Counted from the stretch's first letter, positions 41,911 to 52,972 are shown. The stretch: 64,000 bases of DNA from Lactobacillus taiwanensis DSM 21401 (GCF_001436695.1 NZ_AYZG01000001.1:124001-188000); one strand, 5' to 3'. Notes: generated by a model from the sequence alone, not told the origin. Numbers and translations are program-made.

Positions 41911-43221
41911 ATGTCTCACGAATTAACCCTACAAGAAATTGATCAATTCCGCAGTGACTTCGATAATTCACGTAATGAAGTTGTTTCTCGTGCTGCTATG
42001 CGTTCTGGAGTGCTAGAAGCTTCATTTAATCCAGCAGTTACTAACCGCTTAAACGATGTCTTCTCTGTTGAAGTAGAAACTGATAATGTTACTAACCAAA
42101 TGCAATCAGGTCGTTGCTGGTTATTTGCTACTTTGAATACTTTACGTCACGACTTTGGTAAAAAGTATAAGGCTAAGAATTTTACTTTATCTCAAGCTTA
42201 CAACTTCTTCTGGGATAAGATTGAACGTGCAAATATTTTTTACGATGCAATTATTGATTCTGCTGATAAGCCTTTAGATGATCGTACTGTTAAAGCCTAT
42301 ATGAACTTTGCTGGCTCAGATGGTGGTCAATGGGCAATGGCGGCTTCATTAGTTAAAAAATACGGTGTTGTACCAACTAATGCAATGCCTGAGAGTTTTA
42401 ATACTAACCACACTGCTGGCTTAGCTGATGCTTTAGCTCGTAAGGAAAGAAAAGATGCCCTAGTTTTACGTAAATTAGTTCAAGAAGGTAAAACTGACGA
42501 AGTTGAAAAGAAGCGTAAAGAATTCTTAAGCGAAATTTACCGTATGACTGCAATTGCTGTTGGTGAACCACCTAAGACTTTTGACTTAGAATATCGAGAC
42601 GATGATAAAAAGCTTCACTTAGATAAGGACTTAACTCCAGTTGAATTCTTTAATAAATACTGGGATGTTAACTTTGAAGATTATGTTTGTTTAACTAATG
42701 CACCAGATCATGAATATGGTAAGCTTTACTCTCTTCCATTTGAAGACAATGTTAATGGCGGTATTCCTATTACCTTCTTAAATGTTCCAATCGAATACTT
42801 AAAAGACGCTGCTATTAAACAATTAAAGGATGGCGAAAGTGTTTGGTTTGGCAATGATGTCTTGAAAGAAATGGACCGCAAGACTGGTTACTTAGATACT
42901 GAATTATATAAGACTGACGAATTATTTGATGTTGATACTTACATGACTAAGGCTGAAAGATTAGCTACTGGCGAAGGTGAAGTTAGTCATGCTATGACCT
43001 TAGTTGGTGTCGACTTAGATAAGGGTGAAATCCGTAAGTGGAAAGTTGAAAACTCATGGAGTGAAAAGTCAGGCCGTAAGGGCTACTTCACAATGAGCGA
43101 TAAATGGTTTGATGAGTTTGTTTATGAAGTAGTTGTTAGAAAAGAATTCTTAACCGACGACCAAAAGAAACTCGCCGAAAGCAAGCCAACTCCACTTCCA
43201 GCTTGGGACTCACTTGCTTAA
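41911..43221 (+). CDS. C1B cysteine peptidase, PepE/PepG (PepC-like) type
   Basis: This 436-residue cytoplasmic peptidase of the bleomycin hydrolase family cleaves imported peptides. The active-site Cys is in QMQSGRCWLFATLN, the His in EVSHAMTLVGVD and the Asn in KVENSWSEKS. The length is closer to the lactobacillar endopeptidases PepE and PepG (about 437) than to aminopeptidase PepC (about 449), so PepE/PepG-like is preferred. The strong site AAAGGAGTG precedes it. It is single-gene and convergent with the HD hydrolase gene. Confidence 0.9.
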   Translation: MSHELTLQEIDQFRSDFDNSRNEVVSRAAMRSGVLEASFNPAVTNRLNDVFSVEVETDNVTNQMQSGRCWLFATLNTLRHDFGKKYKAKNFTLSQAYNFFWDKIERANIFYDAIIDSADKPLDDRTVKAYMNFAGSDGGQWAMAASLVKKYGVVPTNAMPESFNTNHTAGLADALARKERKDALVLRKLVQEGKTDEVEKKRKEFLSEIYRMTAIAVGEPPKTFDLEYRDDDKKLHLDKDLTPVEFFNKYWDVNFEDYVCLTNAPDHEYGKLYSLPFEDNVNGGIPITFLNVPIEYLKDAAIKQLKDGESVWFGNDVLKEMDRKTGYLDTELYKTDELFDVDTYMTKAERLATGEGEVSHAMTLVGVDLDKGEIRKWKVENSWSEKSGRKGYFTMSDKWFDEFVYEVVVRKEFLTDDQKKLAESKPTPLPAWDSLA

Positions 43222-43235
43222 TAAAATATACTTAT

Positions 43236-43275
43236 GCAAAAAGCATTGTGTCAAAAATTGATACAATGCTTTTTT
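43236..43275. terminator. Terminator between the peptidase and HD hydrolase genes
   Basis: AAAAGCATTGT and ACAATGCTTTT form an 11-bp stem with A- and T-runs on the two sides, so it can work in both directions. Confidence 0.85.
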
Positions 43276-43276
43276 A

Positions 43277-43930
43277 CTACACATTCCATTCATCCATAAA
43301 TTCTTGAACAAACTCACGCATATATTCAGTTCTTCGATGTGCTTCTTTCTTAGCAGCTGGAGTATTCATCAATCCTTCTAAATCAAATAATTTCTCGTAG
43401 AAGTGATTAATTGTTGTTTCCACATGGTTACGATATTGATCATGACTTACTAATTTTTCAGGTTTAATCTCTGGATCATAAATCTTATTACCATGCTTTC
43501 CGCCATACGTAAAAGCCCGCGCAATTCCAATTGCACCCAAGCTTTCAATTCGGTCAGCATCTTGTACATATTGTCCACTCAAGGGCAGCTTATAGTGGTG
43601 CTCAATATTAGCTGAAAATGACATATGTTGAATTGTAAATAAAATATCCTGCGCTTCTAATTCAGTAAATCCAATTTTTGGCAGTAACTCTTCAATTTCC
43701 GAGATTACTTTACTAGGATCTTCGCAAATCTTTTCATCAATCGTATCATGTAAATAACTTCCTGTCTGAATAATAGCAACAACTCTACTATCTTCATGTG
43801 CATCAGGATAATCGCTTAGATACATTTTTGTAGCTAAGTTTGCTACTCTTTGTCCATGATAGTAATCATGGCCTGTTTTTTCTCCTTTTAACTGTTTTTT
43901 GGTAAATTGCTTAACTAATTCAATATCCAT
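43277..43930 (-). CDS. HD-domain phosphohydrolase
   Basis: This 217-residue cytoplasmic protein has the HD metal-binding motifs: HDYYHGQRVANLA (first His), SYLHDTIDEKI (HD pair) and the later SFSANIEHHYKL and VQDADRIESLGAIGIARAF (Asp). This pattern matches YedJ-type HD hydrolases, possibly nucleotide pyrophosphatases. The substrate is not known. It is a single gene between the peptidase gene and the opp operon. Confidence 0.85.
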   Translation of the reverse strand: MDIELVKQFTKKQLKGEKTGHDYYHGQRVANLATKMYLSDYPDAHEDSRVVAIIQTGSYLHDTIDEKICEDPSKVISEIEELLPKIGFTELEAQDILFTIQHMSFSANIEHHYKLPLSGQYVQDADRIESLGAIGIARAFTYGGKHGNKIYDPEIKPEKLVSHDQYRNHVETTINHFYEKLFDLEGLMNTPAAKKEAHRRTEYMREFVQEFMDEWNV

Positions 43931-43972
43931 CTTGCACCCTCTTTTCTATATTTTAATTCTAACAGACACAAG

Positions 43973-44009
43973 AAAAAGATCTATCAGATATTTTATCCAA
44001 TAGATCTTT
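43973..44009 (-). terminator. opp operon terminator
   Basis: AAAGATCTAT and ATAGATCTTT arms with an AT-rich loop and TTTTTC tail on the minus strand, right after the oppF stop. Confidence 0.7.
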
Positions 44010-44012
44010 AAT

Positions 44013-44951
44013 TTACAGGTAACTCTTTGCAGCTTTTAAATAGTAGTCTACCTCATCATCAGCACATCTTACAAAATGTCCCGGTTCAATTTCATGTAAT
44101 GAACGAGGCTTTCGAGGATCAAATTTTGAGTCATCATATTGTATTCTTTGTCTTTTACGTTCAACTTCTGGATCAGGAATAGGCACGGCAGAAATTAAAC
44201 TCTTAGTGTAATCATGCAGTGGACGATTATAGACTTCATCTGCTGTTCCTACTTCAAGCAACTTTCCAAACCGCATAACTCCAATTCGATCAGAAATAAA
44301 TTTAACCATTGAAAGATCATGGGCAATGAACAAGTAAGTTAACTTTTTCTTTTCTTGTAATTCTTTCATTAGATTAACTACCTGCGCCTGAATCGATACA
44401 TCTAGTGCAGAAATCGGTTCATCAGCTACGATAAACTTCGGATTAATTGCTAAAGCTCTGGCAATCCCAATTCTTTGACGTTGACCACCAGAGAATTCAT
44501 GCGGAAATCTTGATGCATGTTCTTTACTTAAACCTACCAAGTTTAATAATTCAATAACACGCTTTTTCCTATCAGCTTTATTTTTAATTTGCTGGTGAAT
44601 ATCTAGACCTTCTGCAATAATATCTTCAACAGTCATTCTAGGATTTAAGGATGCGTATGGATCTTGAAAAATCATCTGTGCATCACGATGAAATTTCAAT
44701 TTTTCCTTTTTGCCTTTTAATTTATTAACATCTTTTCCTTCAAAAATTATTTCTCCGTCAGTAGGCTCATAAAGATGCAAAATACTTCGTCCAGTAGTAG
44801 TCTTACCTGATCCTGATTCCCCTACTAAACCAAAAGTTTCACCTTCATAGATATCAAAACTGACATCATCTACAGCTTTGACAGTTGATCGACCCACTTT
44901 AAAGTATTGCTTTAAGTTTTTAACTTCTAAAATCTTTTTCTTTTCTGTCAT
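44013..44951 (-). CDS. oppF: Oligopeptide ABC transporter ATPase OppF
   Basis: One of two ATPases of the oligopeptide importer. The 312 residues include Walker A GESGSGKTTTGRS, signature FSGGQRQRIGIARALA and Walker B FIVADEPISALDV. The C-terminal region carries the oligopeptide-ATPase extension with two Cys-less loops ending in GHFVRCADDEVDYYL. It follows oppD by 16 nt at the end of the operon. Confidence 0.96.
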   Translation of the reverse strand: MTEKKKILEVKNLKQYFKVGRSTVKAVDDVSFDIYEGETFGLVGESGSGKTTTGRSILHLYEPTDGEIIFEGKDVNKLKGKKEKLKFHRDAQMIFQDPYASLNPRMTVEDIIAEGLDIHQQIKNKADRKKRVIELLNLVGLSKEHASRFPHEFSGGQRQRIGIARALAINPKFIVADEPISALDVSIQAQVVNLMKELQEKKKLTYLFIAHDLSMVKFISDRIGVMRFGKLLEVGTADEVYNRPLHDYTKSLISAVPIPDPEVERKRQRIQYDDSKFDPRKPRSLHEIEPGHFVRCADDEVDYYLKAAKSYL

Positions 44952-44967
44952 CGCTTTTTCCTATCTA

Positions 44968-46002
44968 TTATTTTTCTTTCATTTCTGCAAATTTTTTCTG
45001 TCTACGTCTAATCTCTGCTGGAGGAACAACTTTAGGAGCATTCGGATGCAGTAACCAGGTAGCAGCATAATGAGTCTCAGAAACCTTAAAGAAAGGTGGT
45101 TTTCTCTCGGCATCAATCTTCATCGCATACTTGTTACGTGGAGCAAAAGGATCTCCTTTAGGAGGATCTAGCAAGTTAGGAGGGGTTCCTGGAATTGATT
45201 CTAATTCTTCGCTTTCTAACGTTGGCATTGAATTGATTAACCCCCATGTATAAGGATGTTGTGGGTTATAGAAAATATCATCAACAGATCCATATTCTAA
45301 AATCTCACCTGCATACATTACTGCTACTCGATCTGCCATTCCAGCAACTACACCTAAGTCATGGGTGATAAAAATAATTGATGTACCAATCTTTTTTTGC
45401 AAATCTTTCATTAAATCTAAAATTTCTGCTTGAACTGTTACATCTAAAGCCGTTGTTGGTTCATCAGCAAGTAAAACTTCTGGTTCACAAATTAAGGCAA
45501 TTGCAATCACAATTCTTTGACGCATACCACCTGAAAATTGATGGGGATATTGATTAATTCTTTTTTCTGCATCTGGAATTCCAACAGCCTTCATCATTTC
45601 AAGAGCTTTTTTCCATGCTTCTTTTTTACTGACTCCCTTATGTTTAATCAGAGGCTCAGCAATTTGCTGGCCGATCTTCATTGTTGGATCTAAGGATGTC
45701 ATTGGATCCTGAAAAATCATCGATATTTCATTTCCACGAATTTTGCGCCAATCCTTTTCTTTAGTTGCCAATAAATTTTTACCGTGAAAATCAATCTCTC
45801 CACCAACTATTTCAGCGTTTTTAGCTAACAAGCCAATTATTGTTCTTGTAGTTACCGACTTTCCGGAACCTGATTCACCTACAATAGCTAATGTTTCTCC
45901 CTTGTTTAAATGAAAAGAAACGTTACGAATAGCCTTTACATCCCCAGCATATGTATGGAAATCAATTTTTAAATTTTTTACGTCTAAAACTTTTTCTGTC
46001 AT
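44968..46002 (-). CDS. oppD: Oligopeptide ABC transporter ATPase OppD
   Basis: The second ATPase of the importer has 344 residues, with Walker A GESGSGKSVTTR, signature FSGGMRQRIVIAIAL and Walker B LLADEPTTALDVT. The C-terminal OppD extension includes HPYTWGLINSMPTLE and IPGTPPNLLDPPKG. It is 5 nt from oppC and 16 nt from oppF, and pairs with OppF as a heterodimer. Confidence 0.96.
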   Translation of the reverse strand: MTEKVLDVKNLKIDFHTYAGDVKAIRNVSFHLNKGETLAIVGESGSGKSVTTRTIIGLLAKNAEIVGGEIDFHGKNLLATKEKDWRKIRGNEISMIFQDPMTSLDPTMKIGQQIAEPLIKHKGVSKKEAWKKALEMMKAVGIPDAEKRINQYPHQFSGGMRQRIVIAIALICEPEVLLADEPTTALDVTVQAEILDLMKDLQKKIGTSIIFITHDLGVVAGMADRVAVMYAGEILEYGSVDDIFYNPQHPYTWGLINSMPTLESEELESIPGTPPNLLDPPKGDPFAPRNKYAMKIDAERKPPFFKVSETHYAATWLLHPNAPKVVPPAEIRRRQKKFAEMKEK

Positions 46003-46007
46003 TTCTT

Positions 46008-47036
46008 TTACCTTCTGCTCTTTGGATCTAATGCATCTCTTAAGCCATCACCTAACAAGTTAAAGGCAATCATCAAAACACATAACACAATTGCTGGGAA
46101 CCACATCTGATATGGCAAAAATTGAAAATTCTTTTGCCCTTCATTAAGCAACACTCCAAGTGAAGTTTGAGGAGCAGATATACCAATACCGATAAAACTT
46201 AAAAATGCTTCAAAGAAAATAGCAGTTGGAATTGTGTACATCATTTGGATGATAATTAAACTTGAAAGATTAGGAACCAGGTGTTTTAACGCAATCTTCC
46301 AAGAAGACTGTCCTAAGTTACGGGCAGCTAAAACATATTCCTGATTCTTTAATGTTAATGTCTCCGCCCTAATTTGCCGAGCCATTGTTGTCCAAGAAGA
46401 AATGGCAATTGCTAAAATAATTGACATCATTCCTGGTTTTAAAACAACCAACATCAAAACAACAATTACTAAATTAGGAATTGACGAAATAATTTCGATA
46501 ATTCGCTGCATTCCATTATCTACTCCTCCGCCTTTCCAACCAGAAACAATTCCATACAACACTCCAATGGTTAGGTCAAACAAGGCAGCAACAAAAGCGA
46601 CAATTAAAGAAATTTTTGTTCCATAAATGATTCTTTGACCTAAGGGTCTGCCTAAATAATCAGTTCCAGCAAAGAAATACTTATCTTTAGGGATATGATT
46701 TTGTTCATATACATTTACCCACTTATCTCCCTGCTTTAATTTTCCATTTAAGCCATTAATTGCGCTCATACCAGGAACTTTTGCGGGCAAGTTTGCATAC
46801 TGTGGATGTGACTTTACCAAGGTCTCATTATTAATAAATGGCGTTGAACCAAATGCTATAAGAACCATTAAAATAATGACTACAGCTGAAACAATTGCTG
46901 ATTTTTTCTTTTTTAATTGTAGCCAAACACTCTGACCAAAGGATAAAGATGGTCCTGCAATATTTTCATTATCTTGAGCTTCATCTGGAGGTAATTTTTT
47001 AAAATCTTCAGGACTTACATTGAATTCTTCGTTCAT
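46008..47036 (-). CDS. oppC: Oligopeptide ABC transporter permease OppC
   Basis: This 342-residue membrane protein has a cytoplasmic N-terminus of about 45 residues, a first helix (AIVSAVVIILMVLIAFG), an extracellular loop and five further helices. The ATPase-coupling motif is YVLAARNLGQSSWKIALKHL. Its start is 4 nt after oppB ends. It forms the channel with OppB. Confidence 0.95.
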   Translation of the reverse strand: MNEEFNVSPEDFKKLPPDEAQDNENIAGPSLSFGQSVWLQLKKKKSAIVSAVVIILMVLIAFGSTPFINNETLVKSHPQYANLPAKVPGMSAINGLNGKLKQGDKWVNVYEQNHIPKDKYFFAGTDYLGRPLGQRIIYGTKISLIVAFVAALFDLTIGVLYGIVSGWKGGGVDNGMQRIIEIISSIPNLVIVVLMLVVLKPGMMSIILAIAISSWTTMARQIRAETLTLKNQEYVLAARNLGQSSWKIALKHLVPNLSSLIIIQMMYTIPTAIFFEAFLSFIGIGISAPQTSLGVLLNEGQKNFQFLPYQMWFPAIVLCVLMIAFNLLGDGLRDALDPKSRR

Positions 47037-47039
47037 TCT

Positions 47040-47969
47040 CTATCCTTCCTTTCCTTGCAATCTAATTCTTGGATCAATTAAGCCGTAGATAATATCAGTA
47101 ATTAATAAGACTACTACCAAGCCAATTGAATAAATCATTGTTACACCCATGATTGTTGGATAATCGTTAGTTAAAATTGACTTAACGAATTGCTCACCAA
47201 TACCAGGAATGTTAAAAATATTTTCAATAACCATTGAACCAGTCATCAACGCTACGGTGTAAGGACCAAGCAACGTTACAATTGGAATCATACTATTACG
47301 CATTACATGTCCTCGAACAACTTCCATTCGACTCAAACCCTTAGCACGTCCAAGTTCCACATAATCCTGATTCATATTATCGACCATACTAGTTCTTACA
47401 AATCGTTCAGTTTCAGCCATTGGAGCGACCGCTAAAGCAATCGTTGGCAAAACAGATTGTGAAAATGAACCCCAACCAGCAATTGAAAACCAACCTAATT
47501 TTAAAGCAATATAGTATTGCAAGATAACAGCTAAAACAAAGTTAGGTACTGATCTTCCGATAATTGCCAAAACTGTTGAAGTAGAGTCAACCCAAGTACC
47601 TTGTTTTACAGCGGCTAAAGTTCCTAACAAAACTCCAAATACGACTCCTACCACCATAGCTTGCAAACCTAATTGCATAGAAACAGCCAACCGTGGCAAG
47701 ATCAAACTAGTTACTGATTGATTAGCATATTGGAAAGAAGTACCGAAATCGCCCTTGAACATTCCACCCAAATAAATTAAATATTGAACAAAGACGGGCT
47801 TATTTAAACCATATTGTTCGTTCATAATTTTAATTTGAGTTGGTGTCATTTTAGCTTCATTTGCATAAGGCGACCCCGGCATAGCTTTCATTAAGAAGAA
47901 AGTTGCTGTTGCCACAATAAACAAAGTTAAGATCATATAAAAGACACGTTTTAATATATATTTACTCAT
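47040..47969 (-). CDS. oppB: Oligopeptide ABC transporter permease OppB
   Basis: This 309-residue permease has six predicted membrane helices and starts MSKYILKRVFYMILTLFIVA, typical of OppB/DppB. The coupling motif is YVELGRAKGLSRMEVVRGHV, and the end ITDIIYGLIDPRIRL is conserved. A hairpin separates it from oppA upstream. Confidence 0.95.
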   Translation of the reverse strand: MSKYILKRVFYMILTLFIVATATFFLMKAMPGSPYANEAKMTPTQIKIMNEQYGLNKPVFVQYLIYLGGMFKGDFGTSFQYANQSVTSLILPRLAVSMQLGLQAMVVGVVFGVLLGTLAAVKQGTWVDSTSTVLAIIGRSVPNFVLAVILQYYIALKLGWFSIAGWGSFSQSVLPTIALAVAPMAETERFVRTSMVDNMNQDYVELGRAKGLSRMEVVRGHVMRNSMIPIVTLLGPYTVALMTGSMVIENIFNIPGIGEQFVKSILTNDYPTIMGVTMIYSIGLVVVLLITDIIYGLIDPRIRLQGKEG

Positions 47970-48012
47970 ATTTAGCCTTTCATTAACTCATACTTTTTAA
48001 TATTGTATTTAA

Positions 48013-48046
48013 TAAAAAAATCGGAGATTTTATAATCTTCGATTTT
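48013..48046 (-). terminator. Attenuating hairpin between oppA and oppB
   Basis: AAATCGAAGAT and ATCTCCGATTT arms with one mismatch, then a T-run on the minus strand. It fits the usual excess of binding protein over permease. Confidence 0.7.
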
Positions 48047-48058
48047 TCATTTAACTAC

Positions 48059-49687
48059 TTATTTTGCAACATAAGCATGCTTAAAGTTGTATGATGCACC
48101 AGCACCATTGTAAATAACTCCCTTAACTGATGGTTTTACCATCCATGCTTCTTGTTGGTGGAATAATGGACTTACACCTTGTTCTTCAAGTAAGATCTTT
48201 TCTGCATCTTCTAAGTCATGATTTCTCTTGTTTACATCACCAGTAGTCTTAGAGTCAGCAAGTAAGCTGTTGTATTTTTCATTGTCCCACTTACCAAAGT
48301 TCATTGCGTTATCAGGTGTTAGAAGATCTAAGAAAGTAATTGGGTCTGCGAAGTCACCACTCCATCCAGAGAAGGAAACATCAAAGTTGCCAGATACCAT
48401 TTTGTCGATTGCAGTCTTCTTAGGAATGTTTTGAACATGAACATTTACATCTTTCAATGTATCTTCTAATTGACTTTGAAGAGTTTCTGTTGCTTTCTTA
48501 CTTGCATCGTCATCGTAGCCAAGCAAGTTGAAAGTTAAACTAGTCTTTCCAAGTTCCTTAAGGGCTTCTTTATATAATTCACGTGCCTTCTTAGCATCAT
48601 GTTTCATGTAAACTTCTGACTTAGGAGTTTCTACGTAGTCAACATAGTCTTTTCCTTTAATGTCTACAATACCTGGTGCAGTTAAAGTCTTAGCTACTTG
48701 GTTAGCTCCACCTAATGCATTTGCTAAAGCTGGGCGATCAACAGCCATTGAAATAGCTTGGCGTAACTTAGCATTCTTAAATTCTGGTCTCTTAGCCATA
48801 TTGTAGCTTAAGTACTGAGTACTTGCTTTCTTTCGAATAGTGTAACCAGTTTGATTCTTTAATTGCTTAGTGCCTTGTGCATCTAAAACAGCTGCATCTA
48901 ACTTACCGGATTGATATAGGTTGTAAGCAGTAGTAGGTGTCTTCTGAATTGAGTAATCAATACTCTTAAGCTTAACATCCTTCTTGTCCCAGTAAGAATC
49001 ATTCTTAACTAACTCCCACTTCAAGTTAGAACCAGTCCAGCCTTTTTGAACAAAGGGACCATTATAAACTTGATACTTAGAAGCAGTTCCGTAATTGCTA
49101 CCAGACTTTTCAACAGTCTTTTGATTTTGAGGGAAGAATAGTGGGAATCCCATTAACAACTTAAAGTATGGAATACGGTGTTCCAATTTAACTTCTAATT
49201 TGTAATCTCCTACTGCTTTAATACCTAAAGTACTTGGAGACTTCTTTCCTTTAGTAATTTCGTCAGCATTTTCAATTCCAGAAAATAGAGAAGTATATTG
49301 AGAACCAGTCTTTGGATCAACGGTTCTTTGCCAAGAATAAACAAAATCTTTCGCAGTTACAGGATCACCATTTGACCATTTTGCACCTTTACGTAAAGTG
49401 AAAGTCCAATTCTTTCCGTCTTTACTTTCAACAGTCTTAGTCGCTAAAGCATTTTCAACTTTTGAATTCTTTCCTAAACGATAAAGACCTTCATAAACAT
49501 TATTTAATTGATTAAAACTCGTTTCATCTGTGGCTTTAGAAATATCCATAGTTTGAAGTTCAGTTTTTTCCATCCAAGTTAATGCTTGGTCACCTGAAGA
49601 GCTATTATCTTTCTTACCACAAGCAGTTAGGGCAACAGCGGCAACGGCAGCCGTAGAAACAGCCGCAAATATCTTCTTAACTTTCAT
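48059..49687 (-). CDS. oppA: Oligopeptide-binding lipoprotein OppA
   Basis: This 542-residue extracellular binding protein belongs to SBP family 5. The lipoprotein signal is MKVKKIFAAVSTAAVAAVA, with lipobox LTAC at about residues 20-23. The SBP_bac_5 pattern includes LRKGAKWSNGDPVTAKDFVY, QAISMAVDRPALANALGG and DFADPITFLDLL. GGAGGGGAC precedes the ATG. It opens the opp operon behind a 211-nt very AT-rich leader, in which I see no clear operator. Confidence 0.95.
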   Translation of the reverse strand: MKVKKIFAAVSTAAVAAVALTACGKKDNSSSGDQALTWMEKTELQTMDISKATDETSFNQLNNVYEGLYRLGKNSKVENALATKTVESKDGKNWTFTLRKGAKWSNGDPVTAKDFVYSWQRTVDPKTGSQYTSLFSGIENADEITKGKKSPSTLGIKAVGDYKLEVKLEHRIPYFKLLMGFPLFFPQNQKTVEKSGSNYGTASKYQVYNGPFVQKGWTGSNLKWELVKNDSYWDKKDVKLKSIDYSIQKTPTTAYNLYQSGKLDAAVLDAQGTKQLKNQTGYTIRKKASTQYLSYNMAKRPEFKNAKLRQAISMAVDRPALANALGGANQVAKTLTAPGIVDIKGKDYVDYVETPKSEVYMKHDAKKARELYKEALKELGKTSLTFNLLGYDDDASKKATETLQSQLEDTLKDVNVHVQNIPKKTAIDKMVSGNFDVSFSGWSGDFADPITFLDLLTPDNAMNFGKWDNEKYNSLLADSKTTGDVNKRNHDLEDAEKILLEEQGVSPLFHQQEAWMVKPSVKGVIYNGAGASYNFKHAYVAK

Positions 49688-49829
49688 ATTGTCCCCTCCA
49701 AAAAATAAAATACATTAAATTAAGATGAACTTTATTAAACACTATTTAAATAAAAAAGTAAAGATATTTTTAGTAAAAAATTAAAATTATATTTATCTAA
49801 ATTAAATTTTTGTAAACAAATACTTATAT

Positions 49830-49882
49830 ATAAAAAAATACTAATAATTATCAGCTAAGCAGTAATTATTAGTATTCTGTAC
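49830..49882 (-). terminator. Terminator of the second peptidase gene
   Basis: AATACTAATAATTA (49837-49850) and TAATTATTAGTATT (49863-49876) are perfect 14-bp arms with a T-run on the minus strand. Confidence 0.75.
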
Positions 49883-49898
49883 ATAATTTATAATTTAA

Positions 49899-51212
49899 TT
49901 AAGCCATTGAATCCCAGCAAGGAACAGGAGTTGCTTCGCCTTCAGCAATTTTCACTAGTTTCTCTGATAGGTATTGCTTCTTAACTACTACCTTAAAGAG
50001 GTATTCATCAAACCACTTGTCATCCATTACAAAGTAACCTTTTTCACCAACTTTGGTTCCCCAAGAATTTTCAACTTTCCATTGACGTGGCTGATTATCC
50101 ACAACATCTACACCAACAAAAGTCATCGCATGAGTAGAGCCACTAGCCCCAGTTTCAAGACGCTCTTTCTTACTTAAATTAGTTTCAATATTAAAAATAG
50201 TATCTGTTTCATATAAATCAGCAGCTAAAATTCCCTTTTGGCGATCACTTTGCTTACCAACATCACAGCCAAACCAGATTGTTTCCCCATCTTTTAGTTG
50301 CTTAATTGCGGCTTCCTTAAGGTTTTCAATCTTTGTATTTAAAAATCTAATTGGACTTCCGCCTTCAACATTATCCTCAAATGGAAATGCATAAAGTTTG
50401 TCATATTCATGGTCTGGCGCATTAAAGAGGACAACATAATCATCCAAATCATCTTCAAAATAATTGTGGAAAAAGTCTAACGGACTAAGATTTTGATCTA
50501 ACCTGTACTTTCCATCATCATCTTTAAATTCTAAATCAAACTTTTGCACAGGTTGTCCAAAGGCGATCACAGCCATGCGGTAAACTTCACTTAAAAATTC
50601 TTGACGTTTTTGTTCAATTTCATCACTTTTGCCTTCTTGTGCTAGTTTACGTAAGATCAAACCATCTTCACGTAATTTCATATTCAAGGCTTGGTTAAAT
50701 GCTGCTGTATTATTTGCGGTAAAGCTCTCATCTTGTGCATAAGTTGGCACTAACCCGTATTTTCTAGTTAATGAAACAGCCATATGCCATTGCCCACCAT
50801 CAGTATCTGGTGCTTGCAAGTAAAAGTGCACAGTTCGATCATCCACAGGTTTATCCGCAGTTTCTAAGATATGATTGAAGAAAATATTTGCTCTTTCAAT
50901 TCGATCCCAGAAGAAAAGATAACTTTGTGAAAAAGTAAAGTTCTTTGCATGATATTGCTTAGCAAACTTGTAACGTAATACATTTAACGCAGCAAATAGC
51001 CAGCAACGACCTGATTGTTTTTGATCAGTCACATTATCAGTGGGGATTTCAATTGAGAAAGTGCGATTTAAATCACGAATTCCTTCACTGTTAAAGCTAG
51101 CTTTTTGCACACCGTTATTCACAACGGCCAATTCAGCGATTTTATTTTGCTTATTTTGTTGATAATCTTGTTGAAATTTTGCAATTTCATCTAATGTAAG
51201 TTCATGTGCCAT
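49899..51212 (-). CDS. C1B cysteine peptidase, PepE/PepG (PepC-like) type, second copy
   Basis: This 437-residue paralogue of the enzyme at 41911 has Cys in QKQSGRCWLFAALN, His in GSTHAMTFVGVD and Asn in KVENSWGTKVGEKGYF. Length again fits PepE/PepG. The two copies share the same domain layout and the C-terminal signature WDS-L/M-A. This one lies upstream of oppA on the same strand, with its own terminator. The two peptidases flanking the importer suggest a peptide uptake and breakdown module. Confidence 0.9.
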   Translation of the reverse strand: MAHELTLDEIAKFQQDYQQNKQNKIAELAVVNNGVQKASFNSEGIRDLNRTFSIEIPTDNVTDQKQSGRCWLFAALNVLRYKFAKQYHAKNFTFSQSYLFFWDRIERANIFFNHILETADKPVDDRTVHFYLQAPDTDGGQWHMAVSLTRKYGLVPTYAQDESFTANNTAAFNQALNMKLREDGLILRKLAQEGKSDEIEQKRQEFLSEVYRMAVIAFGQPVQKFDLEFKDDDGKYRLDQNLSPLDFFHNYFEDDLDDYVVLFNAPDHEYDKLYAFPFEDNVEGGSPIRFLNTKIENLKEAAIKQLKDGETIWFGCDVGKQSDRQKGILAADLYETDTIFNIETNLSKKERLETGASGSTHAMTFVGVDVVDNQPRQWKVENSWGTKVGEKGYFVMDDKWFDEYLFKVVVKKQYLSEKLVKIAEGEATPVPCWDSMA

Positions 51213-51333
51213 ATTAATTCTTCTTTCATAAATTACAATGTTTTATTCCATTATAAAAAGTGACAGTCGTTTTGACCATCCCTTAATGTATCATTTACTT
51301 TTTGGCTGTCCAAAGCTTTATTTTCAATAACTA

Positions 51334-51406
51334 AGCCGTTTCCCAGATTTGAACTGGGGACCTCCTCCTTACCACGGCGGTGCTCTACCTCCTGAGCTAA
51401 AACGGC
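51334..51406 (-). tRNA. tRNA-Thr (anticodon GGT)
   Basis: Cloverleaf on the minus strand: acceptor GCCGTTT/AAACGGC, D-arm GCTC...GAGC, anticodon stem CCGCC/GGAGG with loop GTGGTAA (anticodon GGT), T-arm CCCAG TTCAAAT CTGGG, discriminator T, no encoded CCA. The middle pair of the anticodon stem is G29-A41, a mismatch. A -10-like TATAAT lies at 51434-51429, but the tRNA may also be reached by read-through from tyrS. Confidence 0.93.
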
Positions 51407-51434
51407 AAACCATTTTAATCCACATCTAATTATA

Positions 51435-51480
51435 ACAAAAAAGACGAGGAGTGCCTCCAGCACTCCTCGTCTTCTCTTTT
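51435..51480 (-). terminator. tyrS terminator
   Basis: AGACGAGGAGTGC and GCACTCCTCGTCT form a 13-bp GC-rich stem with a T-run on the minus strand. Confidence 0.9.
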
Positions 51481-51486
51481 TAACAA

Positions 51487-52972
<1,486 letters not shown>

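Noticed and set aside
49688-49829. Possible nitrogen/CodY operator upstream of oppA
   Set aside because: The stretch is so AT-rich that partial matches to an AATTTTCWGAAAATT-like box are expected by chance, and lactobacilli of this group often lack CodY.
51251-51463. A 70-codon open frame on the minus strand over the tRNA-Thr gene
   Set aside because: Most of it is the tRNA read as codons (for example AQEVEHRRGKEEVPSSNLGN), and the rest is flanking sequence. No independent ribosome site or family.
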